NCBI GenBank assembly: GCA_022578965.1
Contig: MU400908.1
Span: 1-24,098, forward strand
DNA length: 24,098 nt
From: Xylaria sp. FL1777
Lineage: Eukaryota; Ascomycota; Sordariomycetes; Xylariales; Xylariaceae
Direction: 5' to 3'
The translations under genes were made by a program, and so were the position numbers. Shown in pieces: positions 10,676-21,913 of the stretch. Each line of letters opens with the position of its first letter. The stretch's first letter is position 1. Below the pieces are notes generated by a model that was not told the DNA's origin, searched no databases, and worked only from the letters and a program-made list of their open reading frames with translations.

Positions 10676-10704
10676 GATGGCGGCGCCTCGAGAGGCATGG
10701 GCAT
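10672..10704 (-). promoter_or_regulatory. Upstream ORF overlapping the CAF-1 start (ATGA)
   Basis: An ATG at 10704 opens a ten-codon frame (MPMPLEAPPS) whose TGA at 10674-10672 overlaps the CAF-1 initiator ATG at 10675-10673 as ATGA. If the transcript starts upstream of 10704, ribosomes reading this ORF would stop exactly on the main start codon. The arrangement is seen directly; any regulatory effect is inference. Confidence 0.4.
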
Positions 10705-10823
10705 GGGACAGATGGTTGGTGGGTTGATGCGGCGATAGGAGGAGTTGGAGGATAAGAAAGGAGCGTCGATGAGTTGACGGGTTGACAAGTCGAGTCGAGT
10801 GGAATCTAGTCGAGTTAGGTCTG

Positions 10824-10937
10824 GGTGATATAGGTGATATAACTTGTGCACCTCAGGTATGTTCGATGTTGGAACAAAGTCGGCGGCGATGGAGTCCGGA
10901 ACTCTTGTACGGAACTCTTGTACGTAAGGCGTAAGGC
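10824..10937. repeat. Three short tandem duplications in the CAF-1 5' flank
   Basis: Within 114 bases there are three perfect two-copy tandem repeats with unrelated units: GGTGATATA (10824-10841), CGGAACTCTTGTA (10897-10922) and GTAAGGC (10924-10937). They lie 150-260 bases upstream of the CAF-1 start codon, on the promoter/leader side. Confidence 0.85.
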
Positions 10938-11499
10938 GTAGGAAAAGTAGGTACTTGGTATGGTAAACGGGACTGCAAATGGGGGTGTGATACAGGATCC
11001 CTGTCTCGTAGATGGCCTTGTCCAGGGGTGGGAAAACGAGGCAGACAAATGGGCAACCATGCGCTGCTCGGCGTAATGTAGGTTCAAGCACCAGATACCA
11101 GATAAGCACACACGGACGTGCTGTTGAACTCGAGGGGCCGAGAAGGCAATTAGGTAGTAGTGTAGGTGTCGTCAAGGTTGCAGGAGGAAATGCGGGACAA
11201 GGTGAGAGAGAGGCACGAAGCTTGATTAGATACCTGAAGGTATTACAATAGTACAGGTACTAACTACCTAGTTAGTGTTTCCGTATGTGTGTGACACGGA
11301 GCTGATCGATGTATGTTTAAGTAGAGATTAGAGATTAGGCTAGAAACGCGTATTATTTGGTAGGAAAAGACAGCGAGAAGGTACAATCATATCAGTGGAC
11401 AAGGAATGAAGGGAATTAGCCTTTTCATTTTCGTTTGTTGATTGCTCTACTACAGACAGTTCTGCTGTAGGGAGAATGCAGTTATTAGTATACCGTAGT

Positions 11500-11645
11500 G
11501 TAGCTAGTGTACCTGGGTAGCTACCTTAGTGGTCACGGTACATACCTTACTTACTGCGTATGCTATGTAGGTAGGTGGGTACCCCATAGTCTTGCTTAAG
11601 TTAGTTAGGTAGATAGGTACCTATATAGGTAAGTAAGTTACCGAC
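11500..11645. repeat. TAGGTA/TACCTA-rich cluster with a 12-bp palindrome
   Basis: Variants of TAGGTA and its complement TACCTA recur repeatedly in about 145 bases. They include the perfect 12-bp palindrome ATAGGTACCTAT at 11613-11624. Confidence 0.75.
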
Positions 11646-14512
11646 CAATGTGTAGAATTGGCTGAAACCGCCGCCTTACTTCTAGGATCCGTTGCGTGAG
11701 AATGTCTCTGAGTATCTATCCCTGACATGACCTACAGGCTACAAGTTTTACCGCTCTAGATGTGCAACAAAATAGGGACTGTGGTACCCTTTTGCTTTTG
11801 CTTAAGCGATGGCTTGTTAAAGAGATCAAACGCCGATGCCCAGGTCTGTGCCTACTTGGTACTTACGGCATGGGATAGGTATTGGATTCGCCCACCTGTC
11901 TCGAAGGCGGCTCAAGCAGTTCCGGTACGGTGGCTTCGCTTATCGAGAGACGGAAATTCTGCGACTAGGTACCAAGTTCGTGCGGACAAGAACTCGAGAA
12001 CTGTTCTCAACCTTCATTGCAGAGCATCCATTATGCTGTATCAAAGCGTACAGCACCATTTCACCCTCTCTCCGTCCTCACGCTTCTGTTCTACTTGGGA
12101 TGTTTCCATTGTCTGCATCGGCGTCATCTTGCGCAGCCTTCATCCATCTCTGCCCGACCACGTCTCCACCAACAAAGATGGATCTTCAGGGGGTGTGGAT
12201 GCCTGTATAGAGCACAGACGGCTGGCGTCTCACCAACGGCTCCTGCTCTTTGCAAGATGACCATGACGATGCCGATGCTAATTGTGGCCTTTGGGTGTGG
12301 GTAGTAGAATCGTATGTTGTCTCGGGCTACGGGCTACGATGTGCTGCCTCGCATCGACCGACGCTTATGCAATCGCTCCTTATACTGTCTGACACTAGAC
12401 AAAGCACAAAAAGGGTAGAAAAGACATTTACTCTTAACTACCCCTCGTTGTAAAGCCGTTATCTGTTACAGTAATTGCCAACCCTGACGCGTTGCCTTTG
12501 GTGCTGCTCAGCAATTATACGGTGCAATAGGACTTGTCAACTGACCAGTTTAAACTAATTCGGCTTACTCCCGTACCTAGACCATATCCTATCGAGTTTT
12601 CCGAATACAGGAATAAAGCTGTCAGGTTATTATTGATGGAACTAGTCAGGCGATAACGTTTCCCGTTTGCCCTCCAAGCGAAACACGAGAACAGCTTATC
12701 ATTAAACCGCGTTGTTCAGACACAAGGCGGGGCAAAAGGTGTTGAGATACGGCCATCCAGGATCTAAGCAATATGCTGAAATCGCCAAACTACCTTAAAT
12801 TCATTTACAGAAAACGAACTGCTACCCAGGAGCGTCAGCACATCTATTCTGAATGCATAATAGTATTACAGATGGAAAGGCCGGTTATATAAGAATAAGG
12901 CAAGCATACTGACTTATCTAGGATATTCTACAACGACTCTCACGGCCGTGTGTCTGAGCATTTTCACAGGTTTTATTTATCGTCATCATAGATAGCCCCT
13001 GGGCGGATTGGATATTGGAACAATATAGGCACTAGGACGTTCGGTGACGTCGATTTTGGTAGTTGGATCGGGCGATAAGTTCCAAACAGAGACTATACGA
13101 CTGAACATGTCATGATAGGCACAGATCCATTGCGTCTTGAGGTCCAAGGGGATAATAAAACGGCCATACGAGCACTTGGCGCGTTAACTACTTACTTTAT
13201 GTAGCCCTATCAGTTGCAACGTTGCAGGCATTAGTAGCCTTCAAAAGGAAGTGGACAATGGAGCGCGGTAGTGACATGCTTACATATTACCTTCGCGAGA
13301 TTTGCCTGGTGAGCATTTCTGACTTTGACTGCGATTATATATCAGTTTAGTCACATATTGCCACTTCAAGGTTGAGGCTCGTGTTATCAGGCATTGGTGG
13401 TTGTCTCTTCAAAGCGCGCACAGTATGAGTCTTAAATATTGTGTAGTATCATACGCGCCTCCCTATATGTATAATGTATTCTATCCGCGTAGGAAAGCAA
13501 ACCAATCTTACAGGCCGGGAATATTGCCCTTGCCAAAGCCCCTTACCAAGATATTTAGAGGCGTTTGCTATGATACGCCGTAATTGGCAGAGAACCAGAA
13601 AACGAGATTTGACTGGTCACAACTCAACCTCTCACCAAGATCATCGAAACCATTAATTCAGTCCGACCACGGCTTCTTCACCACCGTCACCCAAACAGGG
13701 ATTCGTTTCGGAATACTACTTTCGAAATTCCACATGAAAATAGCAAATTGCCATCTTATGATTCCCCTTCCCTTTGCCCCCTAGATATGTCGATTGTCGA
13801 CGCCATGCATCAGCAAGAGTGCTCGGTGAAAGGTCTCGTCTCGTCTCCCCATGGGCTCGTGCGTCACACGGCTTGCACACGGCCTGCACACCGCAGCTTG
13901 CGATTGCTTCTGCGTGCGCGTCAACAGACCTGAACCATCTCACTGGTCAAGATAGCCCCGCGAAGCTTATATGCTCCACACAAGGGCGGTGTATTGTACA
14001 GTATACAGGAAGCACCCCGACATCTCTCACGATATCTGCTTTCGAGGCATACACATGACTACTCATCATCTGCCGGCATAGCATCATAGCATCCCTTGAT
14101 TACTGGGTTGCACGGCCGTATTACTTAGCATAGCTGGTTACAAATACTGTGATGCGGCGAACGTGTATCATCTCACCATATTAACGCGTGAGACGGTTGC
14201 AGTTCCGATGGTGTTGTTGATAAACTGGTCCCGAACCGCATCTGACAATGAGGAGGTCGATTGGGTTCTCTGTCTGCTAACGGCGCTCGCCTATCGTGAG
14301 TAATGACGACGGCCCTGTTGCTGTGACTGTCACTTCGGTCATTCTCGACAAAGATGTTGACGAAACGCACCGTCGCGGTGTTATGGTACGGAGATAGTGG
14401 TTATCTAGGCACCTGCTTACCTATTATGCGTATCTATTCCGGAGTGGATGATTACCTAATCTAGATATCGTATCGAGCGTATAAGTCTCTGTTCAAGAAG
14501 ACCTCGTCCTCC

Positions 14513-14524
14513 CTAGGTACCTAG
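14513..14524. repeat. TAGGTACCTA palindrome (12 bp)
   Basis: CTAGGTACCTAG is perfectly self-complementary. It shares its ten-base core with the sites at 11614-11623 and 15111-15120. Confidence 0.85.
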
Positions 14525-14656
14525 CTTGCCAAGACAGGCTCGGATCGTAGATAAGTATACACTACTGCATAACAGTGTCAGTTATCTAGATGGTCTATGT
14601 ACCAACAATTTCACTTCCCTTGCATGCAACCATCTTGCCCCTCAGTCTCGCTTCCG

Positions 14657-14681
14657 GTCGTCACCCAGTCGTCACCCAGTC
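14657..14681. repeat. 11-bp tandem duplication
   Basis: Two perfect copies of GTCGTCACCCA (14657-14667 and 14668-14678), followed by the start of a third (GTC). Confidence 0.85.
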
Positions 14682-15110
14682 AAGTATAGGGTTTGCATCT
14701 TCCGTTGCATCTCTCCCTCTCTTGGTATCTTTGATCTCTCAATCCTACCTGTGGCGGTCGCCTCTACCTACGCTGAACCTTTGCTATAGTATGAAATAGG
14801 AAAATCGTATGTACTATTCACTCTTTGATAGTTAGGTATATAGGAGGCCGGTCCGAGATCTCATCTTGCAATCTCCGCACAACGCTTCCCGGCCCTCGGC
14901 CGAGCTCTCCGTTGTACTAGTGCTGATGATAAGCTGCCAAGGATCTACAAAGCCGTGTGATGGCTGTTACGGTGCATCTTGCATCTTGCTGCACACAATA
15001 CCTAATGTAATGGTTCCCGCTTGGAAAGAGGACGATGCTGGCCTATTATCTATCTGCCTATAATGTATGCGTAGTGCCACTGCACGACGACATATGCGCA
15101 GTACATGCCT

Positions 15111-15120
15111 TAGGTACCTA
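15111..15120. repeat. TAGGTACCTA palindrome (10 bp)
   Basis: A third perfect copy of the ten-base core in the same spacer. The flanking bases are not complementary, so the palindrome is ten bases long. Confidence 0.85.
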
Positions 15121-15828
15121 GTAATACCTGCGGCTGGTAACATGGCGTGTGATACCTACATGTATGCCCATTCATATCAGCACTATAATAGTGGGCGTTG
15201 GGACCTTCTAATTCAGGACTTATACAGGTATGTATGGTATGTATAATACATCCAGGACTGCTGATTCTCGGACTCTTGAGTATGCGCCTCCTTGCTTCGC
15301 CTGACCTCTCTGACTCAACGATTTTTTTATTTTGATTTTTTCACTTCCTCTCTTCAGCTCGTCTTTTTTTACCTCTCGTTCGAATTCCTAGCCGCACTGT
15401 ATTGCACAATTGTACATACGGCACAGACCAATGAACCCCTGACTACCGTATTAGTCTATTAGACAATAAACCCCTCCATTTCGTGATCACCCTGGCTGGA
15501 ACCCCGGCAGAGAGAGCCTACATCTACTGCACGTCGAAGCTGAGTCTTCCAATTCCGGATCCGATACATTGGAACCTGAACTGCTTGGCATCCCGATTGT
15601 GACAAGCTGGGGGTGAAGACATTGAAGATAGGCAATGGTACTACGCACAATGGGCATGTAATGGGCATGCAAGCACCGTGAAGGGGACTTTAACACACTG
15701 TCCGCCCTACCTTTCCCACCGCAGCGGAACGAGGGCTCCCATCGACAGATACCGTATCTAAAAAACTAATAAGTTGTCTAAAATCCTTGCAGTTGGTTTG
15801 CCCAGTGCCCGCTAGTCAGTCGGCACTA

Positions 15829-15835
15829 TGAGTCA
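15829..15835. promoter_or_regulatory. TGAGTCA, possible bZIP site upstream of the ABC gene
   Basis: A TGAGTCA heptamer lies about 515 bases before the transporter start codon. TGASTCA is the known target of Gcn4/Cpc1-type bZIP factors. A seven-base match in several kilobases is weak evidence, so this is only a candidate. Confidence 0.2.
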
Positions 15836-15961
15836 ATCGGCGACTAGGATACTTACTCACTCAGGACACTAGGATCATTGTCTAGCCATCATTAGTTTTT
15901 TTCTAATTCTCGACGGCCATATCATACTCCCGCACTCGTCCCGCTAAACCTGTGATTCACA

Positions 15962-16003
15962 CTGCTGACGCTGCTGACGCTGCTGCCCTTGCTGCCCTTG
16001 CTG
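15962..16003. repeat. CTGCTGACG / GCTGCCCTT minisatellite
   Basis: Two copies of CTGCTGACG (15962-15979) are followed by two copies of GCTGCCCTT (15982-15999) and a further CTG. On the minus strand it would encode an Ala-rich run in a 61-codon ORF, which I take as chance. Confidence 0.8.
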
Positions 16004-16168
16004 AAGCCGCGTTTTCCACCAGCCTCCACCACGTCTCATAAGTTATACGACTTACATACTTACACGCTAGGCGTTGCCCCCTTTCAAATCCGTTCAAGGA
16101 GTAGCTGGTTTGATGTAGTTGCCCTGTGACGACGCCTGCCATCTCTCATGGCCTACTTTTGCAGATAA

Positions 16169-16372
16169 ATGCGCAGTGACCTCTCAAAAACAAAATTCTT
16201 GGACCCCAAATCAACTAGTTGGCCGAGTGTCTTGCATGGTCTCGGTATTCGAGATTGTCTTGGTTCGAGGCTTTGTTTGACTCAGGACGCCGCCCGCCGT
16301 CCTAGACCCCAGCTTCTATCTTGCGCGCACACTGGAAACGTCATTCACCATGCCAGCCATGCGCGACGATAG
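16169..16372 (+). promoter_or_regulatory. 67-codon upstream ORF overlapping the ABC start
   Basis: An ATG at 16169 opens a frame that runs past the transporter ATG (16350) in another frame and stops at 16372. It has no recognisable domain. It matters only if the transcript begins upstream of 16169. TTTTGCAG at 16155-16162 could also be a 5'-UTR splice acceptor. Confidence 0.2.
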
Positions 16373-19300
16373 GGTACTGCTCGCATCTTCTGGTCTTGGC
16401 TTAGGGATCGTGACCGCATTATCGCTTCCAGCTATAATACGTCTTGTTAAACAGATACGCAATCGTACCCCCAAGACCAACGGTTACGAGGACAAGGATG
16501 GCCGAAGCAGCGAAGAGGCCATCAAGGCCTTCAGTAACAAGTTTCCCAAAGCTTCAATATTGGTACTATCGATACTCGGACTTTGCATCTCTATTGCGGT
16601 CGCCGTTCTCTCAACTTTGAGCCCCCGAGGAGAAGGAGATGGGTTGCTCCTCGAGAATTGGTTGGCGGTGCCAGCCTGGGTAAGGGAATTGCAACAGCCC
16701 CATCTTCACCAATAGCTTACATGGTTTGGCAGGCTCTCGTAACCTTTCAGGCTGTTTGCATTGCAGCCAGCCGAGACTCGGTACGCGCATACGACCTGGG
16801 CATATATTCAATGGCCTCTTGTGTAACACTAGCCGTCGTCTTGGCTATCCAAGACAACTCAATTGCCCCTCGACTATGGAAACACGATGGTTTTATTTTC
16901 GCTATTCGTGCCGCAGAGTTCATAACCGTTGTGTGCGTAGCTTTCGCGAGCCTGAGGATTCCTCGCCGACCTGACGTCTTCTATGAAGGCGAGCTGGTTG
17001 ACCAGTTATACACCGCCTCCGCATGGAGCAGGTATAACTACAGCTGGGTATCTGGGATACTAAAACTAGCGACAAAGAAGAAGAACCTCGATCTAGCCGA
17101 TCTCCCAAGACCTAATCACTATGTGCGAGCCAAAGATGCCGTAGCTCTATGGGAAAGTCATGAGTTCACTCATTCGCTATGGATCTCAGTCTTCTTAGCG
17201 CATAAATGGGCATTTGCAATACAATGGGCCTTGACCTTGGTATCCGCCATTCTGAGCTTCGCACCGCAGTGGGTTTTTCTAAAATTATTACATCTTCTAG
17301 AGCAACGAGACGGCAACGAGAGAATTGGCTACGAGGGCTGGATATGGGCTGTCTTGCTTATGGTGGTAATCATTTCTCAGTCGTGGATTGAGACGCTTGT
17401 CTTTTGGCTTTCTTGGTCTGACTTATGTATACCCGTTCGTGCCCAACTATCAGCTCTCATTTTCCAGAAAGCGATGAGGCGGAAAGATGTGAAAGAGAGC
17501 AGCAAGAAAAGAACATCAGCTTCTAAGGATCCTACTGCGACTGGGCCGGCGGGACAATCTTGCAGCACCGAACAGCCCGAAGTTGAGGAGAGCGATGGCG
17601 ACGAGACAGATTTACTCAACAAGACCAAGCAGAGCACTGTGAACCTGATTGGCGTCGATGCGAAACGCGTTTCCGACTTTACGAATTTCAATTGGTTTTT
17701 CCCTTCGTCTTTCTTCAAGCTGATCGTCTCCCTACTTTTCCTCCTAGAGTTGCTAGGCTGGAAAGCACTCCTTGCTGGCTTCAGCACCATGCTTGTGGTG
17801 ACACCTATTAACGCCTACTTCTCTAAGAAATACTCAGACGCGCAAGATAGGTTAATGCAGGTTCGTGACGAGAAAATGGGCGTTGTTTCTGAAGCTCTCC
17901 AAGGCATCCGGCAAATTAAATTCTCTGCCCTCGAGCCTCAATGGGAAAACAAAATCGGGCTAGTGAGAGAGAGGGAGTTGAAATGCGTTTGGGATGCCTT
18001 CAGGTTCGATGTCATGCTCATGGCCTGCTGGATCACCAGCCCTATTCTGCTTGCCGCAGTGTCTCTGGCCGTGTATGCTATCACTCATGGATCACTCACT
18101 CCTTCCGTCGCTTTTGTCAGTCTCAGTGTCTTCAAAGGTCTTGAATTCACTCTATCCATCATACCCGAATTGACGACCGATCTGCTTGACGCCTGGGTGT
18201 CGATAAAACGGATTGACGCATACTTGCGAGGCGCTGAAATTTCTAGCATCACGCAAGATGCTGATGAGATTTCATTTGAGAATGCCTCGATTGCTTGGCC
18301 CTCTGATACTGACACGACCGGCGGTGACGAGGACTCTAGCCGCTTTATCTTACGACATATCAATGTTAATTTCCCCACCGGGGAGTTATCCGTTATATCG
18401 GGCAAGACTGGAAGTGGAAAGTCTCTATTGCTCGCCGCTATTCTTGGAGAGGTTGACCTTTTGTCTGGTAAAATCTATAAACCACGAGCTCCTCCGCTCC
18501 ATGAGCGCCATGATAGTAAAGCGAATAAAGATAATTGGATCATCCCCAGCGCTATCGCTTACGTTGCTCAGATCCCATGGATCGAAAACGCCACAGTTAA
18601 GGACAATATTTTATTCGGCCTGCCGTACGATCCCTACAGATACACGAAGACAATTGAAGTTTGTGCTCTAACGAAAGACATCGAGATGTTCACTGATGGA
18701 GACGTGACTGAGATTGGCGCGAACGGAATCAACCTCAGTGGTGGCCAGAAATGGCGAATCACGTAAGTCCGACTCTATTAATCATTATGAACATATGAAC
18801 AGCAAATAGGCTAGAGAATCAATTATCAGTTGACTTCAGTGTTTGCAATATTCATCCTATTCCGCTGGAGAATGCTAACTCAGACTACAGACTCGCCCGA
18901 GCTATCTATTCCCGTGCCGGGATACTAGTCCTAGATGATATTTTCAGTGCCGTCGATGCTCATGTTGGGCGACATATCTTCGAAAAATGTCTTAACGGTG
19001 AACTTGGAGTTGGGCGAACTCGGATCCTGGTTACTCACCACGTTGCCCTATGTGAATCAAAGACCAAGTACTTGATAGAACTAGGAGATGGCGGTATCCT
19101 TCACGCTGGACTTGTATCGGAGTTAGAGGAGACGGGGACTTTAGAACAAATCAAGAGCCATGAACAAGGAGAAGTAGAGGCTCAATACGAAGCACAAGTT
19201 CGCGAAGAAGAGGAGACGACTGCAGTTAACTCCGAACAGATATCCCAAATCGAAGTCGACGCTCCAGAAGAGCCTCTTGCTAAAGTTCCCTCCAAAGCCC

Positions 19301-21279
19301 ACCAGCCTCGCAAATTCGTTGAGGAGGAGAAGAAAGAAGAGGGTGCAATCAAGGTACGTGTCTACTCGACATACCTCAAGTATAGCGGTTCGTGGCCATT
19401 CTGGATCGGGGCTATGACTCTATTCCTCGTTGTTCAGGCCCTAACCATTGGTCGCTCATGGTGGCTCCGCATCTGGACGAGCATATACGAAAAAGACAAG
19501 TCCCAGCAACCAGCAGACGCCCAAACATTCGTGTACGAATATACGCTGCAACAGTCTGCTATCTACACCATAGCCAAACCCATACCTGTTAACCCAGAAC
19601 GTGGTATTCAGTTCTACCTGGGCATCTACATTGCACTCTCTGTTGCTGCCTCGGTTCTATCCACCTTGCGATGGTACTATATATTTAGTGGATCTATTCG
19701 TGCATCAAGGAAGCTCTTCGCTCACCTCAACTTCATTGTCCTCCGCGCTCCCTTACGGTGGCTCGACACCGTTCCGGTTGGACGTGTGCTCAACCGATTT
19801 ACCTCGGATTTCCACTCTGTAGATACACACCTCGCCTATGCCGTAGCCTTCGCCGCCAATGCCTTCCTCAACCTGCTGGGCGTTGTGGCCGCCGGCCTAT
19901 TTGTGTCACCAGTTATCATTCTTCTCGCCTTTCTGCTACTTGCCATCTCGGTCATGTTTGCCCGTCAATATCTCCACGCCGCTAGATCGGTCAAGAGGAT
20001 GGAGTCCATCACCAAGTCGCCCGTTTTCGAACAATTCGGATCCGCGCTCACAGGCGTGCTGTCCATCCGAGCCTTCAACAAATCGCAGACGTACATCGAG
20101 CGCATGTATAGCAGACTAGACGACTGGTCGGTCGCGACCTGGCACCTATGGCTCTTCAACCGCTGGATGGGCTGGCGCATGTCCGTTGTCGGCAGTTTCT
20201 TCGCATCCTTCGTCGCCATCTTCATCCTCCTCAGTCCGGACATGGACGCGTCACTCGCCGGTTTCGCCCTCTCCTTCGCTCTCGAGTTCTCCGCATACGT
20301 CATGTGGACGATCCGGCACTACGCCAACGCTGAGCTTGAGATGAACGCCGCAGAGCGTATCGTGGAATACACCGAACTTCCCACCGAGGACCTCGGCGGC
20401 GTGCAACCCCCCGCCGCGTGGCCGACCGAAGGGCGCGTCGAAGTCAGCGACCTCGTCGTTGGCTACGCAAACGACCTGCCGCCCGTACTAAAAGGCCTCA
20501 ACTTCTCCATCAACAGGAACGAGCGCGTCGGCGTCATCGGCCGCACGGGCGCGGGCAAGTCATCGCTGACGCTAGCCCTGTTCCGCTTCGTCGAGGCGCG
20601 GTCGGGCAGCATCCTGATCGACGGGGTAGACATCTCCAAGATCCGACTGCACGACCTACGCAGCCGACTAGCCATCATCCCGCAGGACCCGGTGCTGTTC
20701 AGCGGCACCGTGCGCTCAAACCTTGACCCCTTCGACAACCATACGGACGCGGAGCTGTTCGACTCGCTGGCGCGCGTGCACCTGATCTCCGAGGCCGAGA
20801 CGTCGCCGGGCACGCCCGCGTCGGCGGCCGCGAGCGACGCAAGCAGGAAGAACACCAACATCTTCCGCAACCTCTCGAGCGCCATATCGGAGGGCGGGCT
20901 GAACCTCTCGCAAGGACAGCGCCAGCTCCTCTGTCTCGCGCGGGCCATCGTCTCGCGGCCCAAGGTGATGGTGCTGGACGAGGCGACGTCGGCAGTCGAC
21001 ATGGCGACCGACGCGCTGATCCAGCGATCGATCCGCGAGGAGTTCGGCGACAGCACGCTCGTCGTCATCGCGCACCGGCTGAGCACCATCGCCGACTTCG
21101 ACCGCATCCTCGTCCTCAGCGACGGCCAGGTCGCCGAATACGGGACGCCGAGGGAGCTGTGGGAAGCCGGTGAAACGGGCATCTTCCGCGCCATGTGCGA
21201 GCAGAGCGGCGAGCGGGAAGTATTGAGGCGGATCGTATATGGTGTCGACACTACGGCTGCTATTGCTCACGAAGCATGA
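16350..21279 (+). CDS. ABCC-type ABC transporter (MRP/Ybt1-like exporter)
   Basis: Three exons (16350-16679, 16733-18762, 18891-21279) join to 1582 residues. It is an ATP-driven exporter of the ABCC class, probably of the fungal group annotated as bile-acid/multidrug transporters (Ybt1, Nft1, Vmr1), in the vacuolar or plasma membrane; the substrate cannot be told. Order: about five N-terminal membrane segments (TMD0, residues about 8-220), TMD1 (about 255-600) with a long acidic cytosolic insert, NBD1, a charged linker (about 860-930), TMD2 and NBD2. NBD1: Walker A GKTGSGKS 667-674, Q-loop Gln723, signature LSGGQ 778-782, Walker B ILVLDD with Asp803 where Glu is catalytic (normal degeneracy in ABCC), H-loop His836. 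NBD2: Walker A GRTGAGKS 1337-1344, signature LSQGQ 1459-1463, Glu1484, His1515, all intact. The ATG at 16350 has A at -3; an in-frame ATG at 16359 is an alternative. Confidence 0.95.
16680..16732 (+). other. Intron 1 of the ABC transporter gene
   Basis: 53 bp. The donor GTAAGG follows TGG, a CTTAC branch-like site lies at 16716-16720 and the acceptor is TTTGGCAG. Phase 0; it joins LAVPAW to ALVTFQAV in the N-terminal membrane domain. Reading through would terminate after eleven more codons. Confidence 0.92.
18763..18890 (+). other. Intron 2 of the ABC transporter gene
   Basis: 128 bp. The donor is GTAAGT, a GCTAAC branch site lies at 18874-18879 and the acceptor is GACTACAG. It splits a Thr codon (AC|A) right after the NBD1 signature, giving LSGGQKWRITLARAI. 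Using the closer CTCAG acceptor would break the frame. Confidence 0.92.
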
Positions 21280-21913
21280 AAGTATATCCAATTTTTCTTT
21301 AGGGGTTGATTTTGTTCTTCAATTTCTCTATTTTTCTTTACTTCTACAACATGGGGAGGGAGGCAGGCAATCACTCAGTCAGATTTCACGCATACGGTTC
21401 AAGGCTAGGTAGGTAGGTAACGTGGCCTTTTGAATTTTCAGAAAGGGCAAAGGGGAAACCCGGCGGAACGGTGTGTAAAAAGATTTTTTTTTAAATAATC
21501 GAGAACACTGCATTGAAGTGTATGCGATTGCAAAATAGGAGAAGCGAATTTTTTTATTGAAAGCACTTTCATCTAAGGTGACAGAGAGACTAAAGTATCC
21601 ATCTCAGAATGACCAACCCAGTAGCAGCATCATTTGTCCTCGAAGATCCTATCGTCTTATCTCGCTTTTATCTCGCTCGTCTTGATATGGCCCTGTGTTT
21701 GTTGAGCTAGCTCTAGTATCCTCTCCATCCGATTTGGCTCTGGTTGCTGGTATACCGCTTATCGAGGCTATTAAGCCCGCTAACTCAAGTACGAGAAAAG
21801 TAAGCTCTGTGGCCCTTGCCATGCAGATAGTCTTTAGTCCTTGCCTCCAACACTCCTTATTAAAAACAATCGTTAGCCAGGGCATCCAGGATGAAGAGGG
21901 ACCATGTTAAATC
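21280..21913. other. Convergent 3' spacer
   Basis: Sequence downstream of the transporter stop, converging on the zinc-knuckle gene. The left part is T-rich and low in complexity. On the minus strand 21885-21649 is a 78-codon ATG-initiated frame of protein-like composition, lying just beyond the zinc-knuckle extension. It may be part of a longer spliced 3' end of that gene, but I cannot call it a separate gene. Confidence 0.5.

Larger units (their letters stand above)
10676..16349. other. 5.7-kb spacer without a supportable gene
   Basis: This lies between the divergent CAF-1 and ABC transporter genes. The longest open stretch with an ATG is 11760-12260 (166 codons), but all three plus-strand frames are open over much of it, and an ORF of that length is expected about once by chance in a window of this size. 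No domain, signal peptide or splice-joined reading frame could be recognised. Visible contents are TAGGTA-type palindromes, an 11-bp tandem duplication near 14657, a CTGCTGACG/GCTGCCCTT minisatellite near 15962 and promoter-proximal sequence for both genes. Confidence 0.6.

Noticed and set aside
10672..11175. 167-codon minus-strand frame upstream of the CAF-1 gene
   Set aside because: It begins with TTG, and its only ATGs are in the last ten codons. The composition reflects repeats in the leader. Only the short terminal uORF is kept.
11760..12304. Overlapping plus-strand frames of 166, 124 and 95 codons
   Set aside because: All three forward frames are open over the same stretch, the translations lack domains, and one ORF of about 166 codons is expected by chance in a window of this length.
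20463..21291. Long minus-strand open frames (262 and 191 codons) opposite the NBD2 part of the transporter
   Set aside because: They are antisense to a well-conserved domain. The very GC-rich third positions of the sense strand remove stop codons from the opposite strand, so long antisense frames are expected. No domain is visible in them.
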